Shown here: positions 47,879 through 56,458 of the stretch, piece by piece
How the letters are laid out: each line of letters starts with the position of its first letter
Position numbering within the stretch: position 1 is the stretch's first letter
NCBI GenBank assembly: GCA_023228225.1
Contig: JALOBO010000005.1
Span: forward strand, 1 to 64,000
Origin: Clostridia bacterium
GTDB taxonomy: Bacteria > Bacillota > Clostridia > Christensenellales > UBA1242
Length of the DNA stretch: 64,000 bases
Direction of reading: 5' to 3'
The notes under the pieces: generated by a model
What the model was told of the DNA's origin: nothing
The model's database searches: none
Seen by the model: only the letters and a program-made list of their open reading frames with translations
Made by a program: the position numbers and the translations under genes

Positions 47879-48214
47879 TTATTGTTCTAAATCTTTATCT
47901 TTTTCTCTTTCTGGTGTAACATTATTAATCTCAATTTCATTACCCTTACGAACTACTTCCACAGTCTGATCTTCAATGCAGGCTTTTAGTAATAAATTTT
48001 TAAGTTCACTAACTTTGTTTTCATAACTTATAGATCTAGCATTAGTATATACACTTGTATTTGGTAAATCCAAACTTTTTCCATTTTTTACTAAACTTTC
48101 TGAATTTAGTTTATTTGCAATCGTCTTATATAAACCTATATATGCCTTATCAGAAGTCAATTTTAGTTTTTCAAGAAATTCTTCATTAAATTCAACATTT
48201 TTCATATTTTTCAC
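47879..48214 (-). CDS. Small unknown cytoplasmic protein
   Basis: I do not recognise this 111-residue protein. It is hydrophilic, mostly helical in appearance, with no signal peptide and no cysteine pairs, ending in a charged tail (PEREKDKDLEQ). GAGGTG stands six bases before the first ATG. It lies after the ykvI-like gene in the same direction with a 65-base gap and its own terminator. Confidence 0.65.
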   Translation of the reverse strand: MKNMKNVEFNEEFLEKLKLTSDKAYIGLYKTIANKLNSESLVKNGKSLDLPNTSVYTNARSISYENKVSELKNLLLKACIEDQTVEVVRKGNEIEINNVTPEREKDKDLEQ

Positions 48215-48279
48215 CTCAAAATTATCTTACATATTATTCTACTACAATCAAATAAAATTGTCAATAGCAAATTTTTATA

Positions 48280-49356
48280 TTATTTAATATTTTCGTTCAA
48301 CTTTTTAGTTTTATAATAATCGACTGTAATACCCAAAACATAAATTGTACCAATTAAACCTGTGATTGGATAAAAACTTTCTACTATATTTTCAAAACCG
48401 ATCAGGCTCAGTAAATATCCTGCAAAAGTAACAATAATAACTGAAAGCCATTTACTTTTTATTTTAGTTTGCAACCATACAGATATTAATAAAGTACCTG
48501 CAATTAGTGTACTAAAAATACCGCCCCACATTACAACAGCATAGATGTATCCCGCCAAATTTCCAACATTTAAAGAAATAACCACAATAGGTAAATCGGA
48601 ATTAAAAACGCTTTGCCCACCAATTAATACCGCACATATTACGACTGCAAGACAAATTGTAACAAGCAATGCACCTAGTATTGATGCCAGTACCGGTGTT
48701 TTTAAAAAAGATTTTTTGCCTGAAATAATCATAATCTCACTAACAATCTGCATGTTCATAAAAACATATAGCATTGCAAAAAATATTGCTGTAATTGGAG
48801 TTAACCAATTTATAGCAGGTAAAAAATCTAATTCTGCAATTGGCGAAATAATAATATATCTTATGCAAACAAAAAGCATTAAAACAATGATTAAAGGTAC
48901 TAGAATAAAATTTACTTTGGAAAGCCTTTCAATTCCACCAACGACAACAAAGATTGATAATAATCCTGTAATAATTGAAAATATAAAGGAAGGAAAATTT
49001 GGGAATATTATAAGTGATAACGACTCAGCTGCCGAAAGCATAGCCGCAATACCTATTAAATATGCAAATAGCATTAAAAAATCAACAAGAGCAAAATGTT
49101 TACCAAAAGCAGATTTAGTGATTTCGGTAATATTTTGCTCTTTTCTTTTTCTGCCTAAATCAAGCATTACATATGTAAAGTAACCGAAAAGAAAACCTGC
49201 AAACAATATAAGCAAAAGTGACCAGTAACCATAATTACCAAAAAATCTAACAATTTCTCTACCCGAAGCAAAGCCTGCACCTATTATAGTTCCAACAAAA
49301 GTAAACGCAATTACTAAATAATCACGTTTTAAATTTATATTTTTATTAGTTGTCAT
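48280..49356 (-). CDS. YkvI-type polytopic membrane protein
   Basis: A 358-residue protein with about ten membrane segments. The N-terminal GAGFASGREIVRFF stretch (26-39) is typical of the YkvI family of APC-superfamily-like transporters. Its substrate is not known. No clear ribosome-binding site is seen (AAAGG is 22 bases upstream), and the gene starts 12 bases after the HD gene, so coupling to it is likely. Confidence 0.85.
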   Translation of the reverse strand: MTTNKNINLKRDYLVIAFTFVGTIIGAGFASGREIVRFFGNYGYWSLLLILFAGFLFGYFTYVMLDLGRKRKEQNITEITKSAFGKHFALVDFLMLFAYLIGIAAMLSAAESLSLIIFPNFPSFIFSIITGLLSIFVVVGGIERLSKVNFILVPLIIVLMLFVCIRYIIISPIAELDFLPAINWLTPITAIFFAMLYVFMNMQIVSEIMIISGKKSFLKTPVLASILGALLVTICLAVVICAVLIGGQSVFNSDLPIVVISLNVGNLAGYIYAVVMWGGIFSTLIAGTLLISVWLQTKIKSKWLSVIIVTFAGYLLSLIGFENIVESFYPITGLIGTIYVLGITVDYYKTKKLNENIK

Positions 49357-49368
49357 ATATATATTCTA

Positions 49369-50079
49369 TTAAAATTCAGCCTTTTCTATACTATGTCTAA
49401 CCTTTTTAGTAAGCACGGTATTATTAATTTGTACATCATTAATGTAAAGGACATAAGTGTAATCAAAAAATTTTGCCGCTCTCTCGCTAATTAGAATGCG
49501 ATTAATATAAATCTTTAAATAATCCATTATTGAAGATGATTTTTTCATAGTAATTTTTAAATTAATGGTTTTTGTTGTTTTATCCACTTCCAAAAAATTT
49601 TTTGTAATAGCAAGATTAACATAATCGTGCATATCTAAATCTTCTGTATTTTTAATATTTTCAAGGCGATTTCGGTTTGCATCACTTTTATCAGCAATTA
49701 TGAGAGCCGCCGAAACATTATTGACAGGATTTCCTTTTGTTTCTTCATGGCTACCTATGGAGGCTGTAATAATATTTATTTCATCGTAATCCATACCTAA
49801 ATCTTTTAAAATTCCATATGCCATGGTGGCACCAGTTATACCGTGATCAAAACGGTTTATAGAATTACCAATATCATGTAACCAGCCGGCAATAGAGCCT
49901 AGCACCGCTGTCCTTTCATCACACCCTATAAGCCTTAAAATATTTTCGGTAGTGGTGGAAACATAACCAATATGTCTTATTCCATGGTTTGGATAGCCCT
50001 GTATACGCATACATTTATCTGTCGCCATAATAAGTGATTGTACTTCTTTATTTTTTTTAACATCATCTAATGTAACCAT
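49369..50079 (-). CDS. HD-domain phosphohydrolase
   Basis: A 236-residue HD-superfamily protein. Metal ligands are visible in NHGIRHIGY, GWLHDIGN and FDHG, with IADKSD later in the domain; a C-terminal beta-rich part of about 80 residues follows. A longer frame opens at 50097, but AAAGGGGA lies inside it and points to ATG 50079. Metal-dependent phosphohydrolase or nucleotidase activity is expected; the substrate is unknown. Confidence 0.88.
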   Translation of the reverse strand: MVTLDDVKKNKEVQSLIMATDKCMRIQGYPNHGIRHIGYVSTTTENILRLIGCDERTAVLGSIAGWLHDIGNSINRFDHGITGATMAYGILKDLGMDYDEINIITASIGSHEETKGNPVNNVSAALIIADKSDANRNRLENIKNTEDLDMHDYVNLAITKNFLEVDKTTKTINLKITMKKSSSIMDYLKIYINRILISERAAKFFDYTYVLYINDVQINNTVLTKKVRHSIEKAEF

Positions 50080-50130
50080 AAAATCCCCTTTAAACATGAG
50101 ATAGAAATGATAGAAAATTTAACATACATA

Positions 50131-51786
50131 TTATATATCATAAAATTGATTAAGACCAAATGTATTTATGCATTCTTTTAAGTTTTTTAAAACGGTTTTT
50201 AATTTATATTTGGCTTTTGTGTTTTGCGAAATTGGCAACACACTTAAATAGTGCATAACTTTAAATAAATTATCTTCATCAACTACTAATTTTTTAGTAT
50301 CGATTTGTTCTTTTATAGATTTTAAAGCAGTTTTTACAATATCGTTTAATAAATTAATTTGCGATGAATTGCCCGTTTGAATAAGATTTGCAAGTGCATA
50401 TATATAAGCATTGGCAAGAGCTTCGCTCTCTACTAATAAAGCGCTATATTTAATAGATTTCACATTAAAATAATAATCATTTATAACCACATTAAAGTTA
50501 TTAAAATTTCCGCTTTTAATAGCATAAACCACTAACTGTCTTTTTACCTGATTATTTATAAAAACATTAGTGAGCATATTTGTAATAAAATTTTTAATAG
50601 ATTTAAAGGTGCTTTTATTTTTTATTAGAAAATCAAAAATTTTAAATGCAAGTTTGGTATTTTGTGATAATAAAAGCCATTCCAAATCTAGTAAAAAATT
50701 GGCGTTTATTTCAATTAGGTTATCGTTTAACCCTAGCAATAAAGAATGAATTATTTTTTGCGATTCTTTTTCAGGTAACGCATATAAATATTCTAATTCT
50801 GTAAAAGGTGCTGAGTTAAATTCATTTAAATAATAATCCAGCACTCTATCTTTATTTACCATAAGAATTACTTTACTTATTTTTTCTACGGCACTTTTGC
50901 GATCCTTTATATTAAAACTACATATTGCATTTAAAAAAATTATGTTGTAATCATATGGAGCAAGTTTCTCTATTTTATCAAAGAACAATTTGGCTAGCGA
51001 GTGTTTACTAATACCCGATAGTGTTGTTGCAATAAGTTCTAGCGTTTTTAAGTCTTTGCAATTTATTAATTGCAAAGCACTTTGTAAATAATTTTCAAGC
51101 AAATTAAAATCGCCGATTTCAAAATTAGCGGTAATTAATGCGCATAAGGCAAAAATATGTTCGAAATCCTGTGCTGAGGAGTTTTTTAATATCTCTTTAC
51201 CTAAAAGAATAGCCTCTGTATAATTTTTTCGTTTTAAACTTTTAAGCATGCTTTTTACAGCGCCTTTATAAATGTTACTATAATTAATACGAATATTTTC
51301 TTCTGCACTTTGGGTTTTTAAATTACTTATCAGTGTTATAGTGTTTGCTTCTATAATTTTAAATTTAGACACAGCCTGTTCATGGTTGATTATTTCTAAA
51401 TATTTTTTTGCCGCTTCTGAGAAAAACAAATATTTGTCCACTAAAATACAATGTTTAAAATAATATTTTGCCTTTTCTAAAAAACCACCACTTAAAAAGT
51501 TTCTACCTATTTCAAAAGTTGCTATGCTTTCCAGTTCTTTATTAGAAAGAAGTTTATAATAATAATTATTTGACTGCTGAATGCAGTGCATGTCGGAAAG
51601 AATTTTTGCATACCAAAAATATAGCCGATTTAAATCGGCTTTTGTGGGCTTTGTTATTTTACTAAGATGCATCAACGCTTTAAAAAGGTTACCCTCATTA
51701 TAACTTTGTTCAGATAAATCAAAGTAAAATTCAGAATCAATTTTAAACGGCAAAATTTTATTCACAATATATTTTATTAAATGCAA
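50131..51786 (-). CDS. Tetratricopeptide-like repeat protein
   Basis: A 551-residue helical protein. Repeated helix pairs such as YFDLSEQSYNEGNLFKALMH, YYFKHCILVD and LAKLFFDKIEKLAPYD with spacing near 34 residues suggest TPR or a related alpha-solenoid, though the second half is more diverged. No signal peptide or membrane helix is clear. The frame opens with TTG and no evident Shine-Dalgarno, so the true start is uncertain. Function unknown. It lies 33 bases after the zinc-ribbon gene. Confidence 0.7.
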   Translation of the reverse strand: MHLIKYIVNKILPFKIDSEFYFDLSEQSYNEGNLFKALMHLSKITKPTKADLNRLYFWYAKILSDMHCIQQSNNYYYKLLSNKELESIATFEIGRNFLSGGFLEKAKYYFKHCILVDKYLFFSEAAKKYLEIINHEQAVSKFKIIEANTITLISNLKTQSAEENIRINYSNIYKGAVKSMLKSLKRKNYTEAILLGKEILKNSSAQDFEHIFALCALITANFEIGDFNLLENYLQSALQLINCKDLKTLELIATTLSGISKHSLAKLFFDKIEKLAPYDYNIIFLNAICSFNIKDRKSAVEKISKVILMVNKDRVLDYYLNEFNSAPFTELEYLYALPEKESQKIIHSLLLGLNDNLIEINANFLLDLEWLLLSQNTKLAFKIFDFLIKNKSTFKSIKNFITNMLTNVFINNQVKRQLVVYAIKSGNFNNFNVVINDYYFNVKSIKYSALLVESEALANAYIYALANLIQTGNSSQINLLNDIVKTALKSIKEQIDTKKLVVDEDNLFKVMHYLSVLPISQNTKAKYKLKTVLKNLKECINTFGLNQFYDI

Positions 51787-51819
51787 CCATAAAGTAGTAT
51801 TAAAGTTGTATTTTTTCTC

Positions 51820-52536
51820 CTATATTATTTGGTATATTATTCTACGACAGTGTTCACAGTCCATAATTCCAGAAGATTTTAAAATTGTCATTTTGGAACT
51901 TGGTATTTGCATACCGCATGCCCCGCAAGAAGAATTCGCGGCGAGTGGTACAAAAACAGGAAAAATATGGTCCTGCCTTGCGGCTTTATATTTATCCATA
52001 ATTTTTTTATCAATAGAAGTTTCAAGTTCTGCAAGTTGTTTTTTTAACTTGCTTATCATAGGTTCTTTAATGCCTGCTATTTTTTGATATACTTCTTTAC
52101 TATCGCTGTGTAATTTACGCGCTTTCATAATGCTATTTTTAGTATCTTCAAAATTTTTTAAAATTTCTTCAACTTTCTGTGACTGATTAAAAAGTTTGCG
52201 TTCAATTATTGATAAATTTACACTGACTGCCGAAATTTGTGATAAAAATAATTTTAGTTCTTCTTCTTTTAAACTTTCAGTTTCACGTGTGTATAAAATT
52301 TGAGCCTTCTTAAAATTATCTTCAAAAGTTTTATTAAGATTTTCATAATCTACAATCAAATCTTTGGCTTCTCGTTCCAAATTTATTGATTTATTTTGTG
52401 CATCTTTAACAAATTGCACAGCATTATTTATATTTTTTTTAGCATCACTACCAAATAATTCTCGTTCCAATTTTAGCACTTCACGGTCTAATTCTTGGTA
52501 TTTAAGTATTTTGTCAATAGGTGCGTTATCTAACAT
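51820..52536 (-). CDS. Coiled-coil protein with C-terminal C4 zinc ribbon (DUF164-type)
   Basis: A 238-residue protein with a long coiled coil (about 15-180) and a C-terminal zinc ribbon: CGAC, then CEHC. This layout is that of the DUF164 or zf-RING_7 family, often encoded near rpoD and dnaG in Firmicutes and Actinobacteria. AAGGGAG is one base from the ATG at 52542 but seven bases from ATG 52536, so the inner start is chosen. Suggested roles in RNA or DNA binding are not proven. Confidence 0.87.
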   Translation of the reverse strand: MLDNAPIDKILKYQELDREVLKLERELFGSDAKKNINNAVQFVKDAQNKSINLEREAKDLIVDYENLNKTFEDNFKKAQILYTRETESLKEEELKLFLSQISAVSVNLSIIERKLFNQSQKVEEILKNFEDTKNSIMKARKLHSDSKEVYQKIAGIKEPMISKLKKQLAELETSIDKKIMDKYKAARQDHIFPVFVPLAANSSCGACGMQIPSSKMTILKSSGIMDCEHCRRIIYQII

Positions 52537-52595
52537 AATCATACTCCCTTTTAATTTTATGAATTCTTTTCATTGTACACTATTAAAATCCAATT

Positions 52596-52632
52596 GTAAA
52601 TAAAATTTTGCAAAAGGCAAAATTTTATTTAC
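52596..52632. repeat. Perfect 16-bp hairpin upstream of the zinc-ribbon gene
   Basis: GTAAATAAAATTTTGC with GCAAAATTTTATTTAC around a five-base loop. There is no clean T run on either side, so it is not a typical terminator; it might be a processing or protein-binding site in the rpoD-to-zinc-ribbon spacer. Confidence 0.6.
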
Positions 52633-52689
52633 TTTCGAAATACAACAATTCTACATTTTACATTTAGAATGGATTAAATTAATAACTTT

Positions 52690-52929
52690 GTTCGGTTATA
52701 ATTTCGCCTAGCGGTAGCGATGGCGGAATAATTAATCATTTGCGGTAGCAAATGGCATACCAAAAATCTGGGTCAGGGTTTCCCTGACTTAAAGATTTTT
52801 GGTATGCAACTTATTAGCGGAGGGAATTAGCATTTTTACCAAAAATGCGGTCAAAGAGAGGAACCACAAACGCTTGCTAGCACGCTAAAAGCGTGCGTAC
52901 AAGACTAAGTTTGTGGTTCCTCTTTTGAT
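52690..52929 (+). repeat. Modular hairpin repeat block 5 (most complete copy)
   Basis: In order it carries the shared segment CGCCTAGCGGTAGCGATGG (about 52705-52725) and a CATTTGC/GCAAATG mini-hairpin (52737-52754). A 15-bp hairpin follows, 52755-52769 with 52793-52807, with an inner GTCAGGG/CCCTGAC stem. The GGAGGGAATTAG segment comes next with GCATTTTT/AAAAATGC (52830-52848). It ends with the terminal hairpin GAGGAACCACAAAC (52858-52871) with GTTTGTGGTTCCTC (52909-52922), containing an inner GCACGC/GCGTGC. The end touches the rpoD stop, so on the minus strand it may also terminate rpoD transcription. Confidence 0.78.
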
Positions 52930-52932
52930 ATT

Positions 52933-53997
52933 TTAGTCTTCAAAGAAATCTTTTAGTTTCTTGCTTCTGGTCGGGTTGCGTAATTTTCGTAGTGCTTTTG
53001 CTTCTATCTGTCTTATTCGTTCTCTTGTTACATTAAATTCTCTGCCAACTTCTTCCAGTGTGCGAGGGTGCATATCATCAAGTCCATAGCGTAGTCTTAC
53101 AACTTTTTGTTCACGAGGGGTTAAGGTGTCAATTACACCTAATAACTGTTCTTTAAGCATAGTTTGAGTAGCGGCTTCAAGCGGTGATTTCGTGCTTTCA
53201 TCTTTAATAAAATCGCCCATAGTGCTATCATCTTCATCGCCTACTGGCTTTTCAAGCGACATTGTATCTTGTGCTATGCGTTTAATCTCACAAACACGGT
53301 CTTCACTTATTCCCATTTTTTCGGCAATTTCGGCAGTTGATGGATCTCTTCCCATTTGTTGAATTAAAGCACGCTCAACACGAGTTAATTTATTAATTGT
53401 TTCTACCATATGAACAGGAAGTCTAATCGTGCGGGCTTGATCTGCCATAGCACGAGTAATTGCTTGTTTAATCCACCATGTTGCATATGTGGAAAATCGG
53501 AAGCCCTTTGTATAATCAAATTTTTCAACAGCACGAAGTAGCCCCATATTACCCTCTTGAATTAAATCCAAAAATTGCATACTGGTACGAGCAGTATAAC
53601 GTTTTGCTATACTTACAACAAGTCTTAAATTTGCTTCGGAAAGTCTAGCTTTTGCATATTCTTCGCCATTTGCCATACGCTTAGCAAGATCAACTTCTTC
53701 ATCTTGTGTAAGAAGCGGAACTTTGCCAATATCTTTTAAATACATTTTTACTGGGTCATCAATATTTGCCTGATTAATTAATTCATTAATTTCTTTTTCA
53801 TTGTCTTTTAAAATTTCGGCTGTTTTTATTACTTTAATATTTTCGGATTCAATTTGTTTTATAACTTCATCTAATTGTTCGGCGGTAGGTTCATATTTAA
53901 GCAACCTAAGACCTATCTCTTCCTCCGAGACTGTGCCCTTTTTTTGTGCTAATTCCACAATTTTTTTTATGTCCACTTCAAACTTCTTGTTAATCAC
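52933..53997 (-). CDS. rpoD: RNA polymerase primary sigma factor
   Basis: The housekeeping sigma factor. The 354 residues contain a short region 1.1 (1-60), region 1.2 ([12 protein letters not shown]), region 2 ([34 protein letters not shown] for -10 recognition), region 3 and region 4.2 ([23 protein letters not shown]) for the -35 box. The start is GTG with GGAGG seven bases upstream. It follows dnaG by 13 bases, the classic macromolecular-synthesis pair. Promoters in this window fit its expected TTGACA/TATAAT preference. Confidence 0.98.
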   Translation of the reverse strand: MINKKFEVDIKKIVELAQKKGTVSEEEIGLRLLKYEPTAEQLDEVIKQIESENIKVIKTAEILKDNEKEINELINQANIDDPVKMYLKDIGKVPLLTQDEEVDLAKRMANGEEYAKARLSEANLRLVVSIAKRYTARTSMQFLDLIQEGNMGLLRAVEKFDYTKGFRFSTYATWWIKQAITRAMADQARTIRLPVHMVETINKLTRVERALIQQMGRDPSTAEIAEKMGISEDRVCEIKRIAQDTMSLEKPVGDEDDSTMGDFIKDESTKSPLEAATQTMLKEQLLGVIDTLTPREQKVVRLRYGLDDMHPRTLEEVGREFNVTRERIRQIEAKALRKLRNPTRSKKLKDFFED

Positions 53998-54010
53998 TTA
54001 ACTTCCTCCG

Positions 54011-55789
54011 TCATTTAACTTTTTTCTTTTGTAATTGCATTAATTTATATATTTCTTGTGAAATTTCTTTGCGTTTATCTAAATCGGTTTCACAGTCATA
54101 ACTTTGTTTTAATGTAGAAAATCTAGAATTAATATTTGCATTAATTATAGACAATACACTATCATCGTAATATTTTTTTGCATTTTCGCTATTTTCTTCC
54201 AAATTAAAATTAAAATCAATAATATCTTTAATATCTTGCGATTCATCAACATTAAACATATCGTAAAGCGTGCTAATAATTGGTTGTTTATTGTTTATTT
54301 TACATTCGTTTATGTATTTTAAAATTGCAGTATAATTATTATTTAAAAAATAAAATTCCGAATTTTCTGGGATATATGCATAACTGTGCTTATGTAAAAG
54401 TGAACTCAGTACATATTTACAAGCCTTTACATAAGCATTTTCATATGTTTCTAATGTACTTTCGGACTGGTTGTCCTTGTCTATATTTTGGACATTAATT
54501 TCTCTTCTTAAAATATCCATAGAAATAGAAGAAATATTTTTTACCATATTTAAATATATTTCTCGTTCTGTGGCAGTTGGTAATCCTCTTATAATTTCTA
54601 ATGCCTCATTCACAAATTTTGATTTTTGGCTGTTATCGTTTAAATTATAACTATTTGCAAGTGTTTTTATTTTAAAATCATTTAATGGAAGTGCTTCTTC
54701 TATTAGTTTTTGAAATCCTTCAACTCCAAATTTTAGAACATATTCATCGGGATCAACGCCATCGGGTAAACTTATTACCTTAACATTTAACCCTTCATTA
54801 GTTAAAATATCTAAACTTCTAAGAGTGGCTTTTTGCCCCGCACTATCTCCATCAAAGCAAACTATAACACTATTAGTAAATCGTTTTATTTCTTTTGCGT
54901 GAAAAACAGTAAATGCAGTGCCGGAAGCAGCAACAGTTGTATCAAATCCCGCCTGATGAAGTCCAATAACGTCCATCTGCCCTTCAACTACTATAATCTC
55001 GTTAATATGTTTTTTTTGCCCCGCAAGTTTTACTAAGTTTATTCCGTAAAGAGTTTTACTTTTATCAAATATAAGCGTCTGCGAGGTGTTTTTATATTTA
55101 GCAAATTTAGGATTTGCTTCTAGTGTTCGCCCCGTAAAGCCTGTAACATCACCATAAGAATTTACAATAGGAAAAATTAATCTTTCTGCAAGTGCATCGT
55201 AGTGATTTCCTTGTTCGTTAACCGCAATAATTCCAGCATCTTTTAATACTTTTAAACTAAAACCTTTATTTGTTAAATAATTTGGTAACTCGTTCCAGCC
55301 CAAACTTACGCCCAACTTAAATTTTTCTATTGCACTATCAGTAATACTACGCTTTTTTAAGTAATTTAATACATTAGTGCCTTTTTCGGTATGTAAATTT
55401 GATTGATAGTAGTCCGCCGCTGCTTTGCAAGCCACATAAATTTCTTCCTTTTGCTTTTTAAGTTTTGCTAGTTCGGGGTCGCCTTTAAATTCGGGTAATT
55501 GCATATTTGCGTTTTTAGCCAAAATTTTGACTGCATCCATAAAGTCTACGGCTTCAATTTCTTCTACAAACTTAATAACATCGCCACCCACACCGCAACC
55601 AAAGCAATGATAAAACTGGTCATAATCGCTTACAGCAAAAGAAGGGGTTTTCTCGTGATGAAACGGACAATTACCCCAAAACTGCTTACCGCGTTTGTTG
55701 AGCGGTACATATTTTGATATAACACTTACAATGTCATTGTTTGATTTTAACTTAGCTACCCACTCGCTATCGTAACCTTTATCTATCAT
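54011..55789 (-). CDS. dnaG: DNA primase
   Basis: Makes RNA primers for replication. The 592 residues have an intact N-terminal zinc finger (C41, H44, C62, C65), the RNA polymerase domain with EGQMDVIGLHQAG and the TOPRIM aspartates in DGDSAGQKA, and a C-terminal helicase-binding part. Directly followed by rpoD. GGAG precedes the ATG. A promoter is seen at 55873-55900. Confidence 0.97.
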   Translation of the reverse strand: MIDKGYDSEWVAKLKSNNDIVSVISKYVPLNKRGKQFWGNCPFHHEKTPSFAVSDYDQFYHCFGCGVGGDVIKFVEEIEAVDFMDAVKILAKNANMQLPEFKGDPELAKLKKQKEEIYVACKAAADYYQSNLHTEKGTNVLNYLKKRSITDSAIEKFKLGVSLGWNELPNYLTNKGFSLKVLKDAGIIAVNEQGNHYDALAERLIFPIVNSYGDVTGFTGRTLEANPKFAKYKNTSQTLIFDKSKTLYGINLVKLAGQKKHINEIIVVEGQMDVIGLHQAGFDTTVAASGTAFTVFHAKEIKRFTNSVIVCFDGDSAGQKATLRSLDILTNEGLNVKVISLPDGVDPDEYVLKFGVEGFQKLIEEALPLNDFKIKTLANSYNLNDNSQKSKFVNEALEIIRGLPTATEREIYLNMVKNISSISMDILRREINVQNIDKDNQSESTLETYENAYVKACKYVLSSLLHKHSYAYIPENSEFYFLNNNYTAILKYINECKINNKQPIISTLYDMFNVDESQDIKDIIDFNFNLEENSENAKKYYDDSVLSIINANINSRFSTLKQSYDCETDLDKRKEISQEIYKLMQLQKKKVK

Positions 55790-55872
55790 TAAAACTCCAA
55801 AAGTAAAAAGTCCTTACACTATACCTATTCGCCAAAACTTTTCAAAATCCTTTATTTATTTTTTATTAATTT

Positions 55873-55900
55873 ATTATATCATAAATAAAATTAAAATCAA
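55873..55900 (-). promoter_or_regulatory. Candidate promoter of dnaG-rpoD
   Basis: On the minus strand TTGATT (55895-55900), 16-base spacer, TATAAT (55873-55878), giving a leader of about 75 bases. Confidence 0.65.
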
Positions 55901-55935
55901 CAACAGACTTACTAATGATTTTATTCAAAACAACA

Positions 55936-55963
55936 TTGACAAATTTTTATAATATGTTATAAT
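55936..55963 (+). promoter_or_regulatory. Promoter of the small orphan gene at 55997
   Basis: TTGACA (55936-55941), 16-base spacer, TATAAT (55958-55963), 33 bases before the ATG. Confidence 0.8.
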
Positions 55964-55996
55964 AATGTTAAAGAATAATAAAGGGGACAATTATAA

Positions 55997-56386
55997 ATGG
56001 ATAAAATTTTAGTAAATGATTTATGGATTATTATAAAAAAGGATATTAATAATGTTAATGTAATTAGATTTGGTGTATGTAATATTAACGAACTTGGCAC
56101 AGGTGTTTTTACAGAACTCAGCACAAATACTGAGCATATTGTTAATTATAGTGTTGATACAAATACTGTTACTAGTTTATCAGATAATTTTACCGCACGA
56201 ACATTAACAAAAGCCAGAAGTTTATTATCATACGACAGCAATGCATTATTGTTTGGTTTAGAATTCAATGTTTTTTTTGAACAAGAAAGAAAAGGTCCTA
56301 TTAAAGTTACAAAACTTATTGAACTAGAAAATAAAATAAATAAAATTGAATATAAATGTGCGATTAAACAAGAATTAAATAAATAA
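55997..56386 (+). CDS. Small unknown protein between dnaG and ppdK
   Basis: I do not recognise this 129-residue protein. It is soluble, with a beta-rich first 70 residues and a helical C-terminal 30. There are no cysteine pairs and no signal peptide. It is one of the few plus-strand genes here and has a full unit of its own: a consensus-like promoter, an AAGGGGA site ten bases before the ATG, and a strong terminator. In Bacillus the equivalent place near dnaG holds regulators (ccpN, yqfL), but no similarity to them is visible. Confidence 0.75.
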   Translation: MDKILVNDLWIIIKKDINNVNVIRFGVCNINELGTGVFTELSTNTEHIVNYSVDTNTVTSLSDNFTARTLTKARSLLSYDSNALLFGLEFNVFFEQERKGPIKVTKLIELENKINKIEYKCAIKQELNK

Positions 56387-56400
56387 TTACCATAGTTCTT

Positions 56401-56444
56401 TATATAAAAACACCATTCCTATTTTTGAGTGGTGTTTTTATATA
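56401..56444. terminator. Strong bidirectional terminator between the orphan gene and ppdK
   Basis: TATATAAAAACACCA (56401-56415) pairs perfectly with 56430-56444; three more pairs extend the stem inward to an eight-base loop. Both strands carry T runs in the arms, so it can end the plus-strand gene and ppdK. Confidence 0.85.
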
Positions 56445-56458
56445 AATTAAATTTAAAA

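Noticed and set aside
48545..49183. A 212-residue frame opposite the YkvI-type gene
   Set aside because: Antisense shadow of a hydrophobic gene; no start signals.
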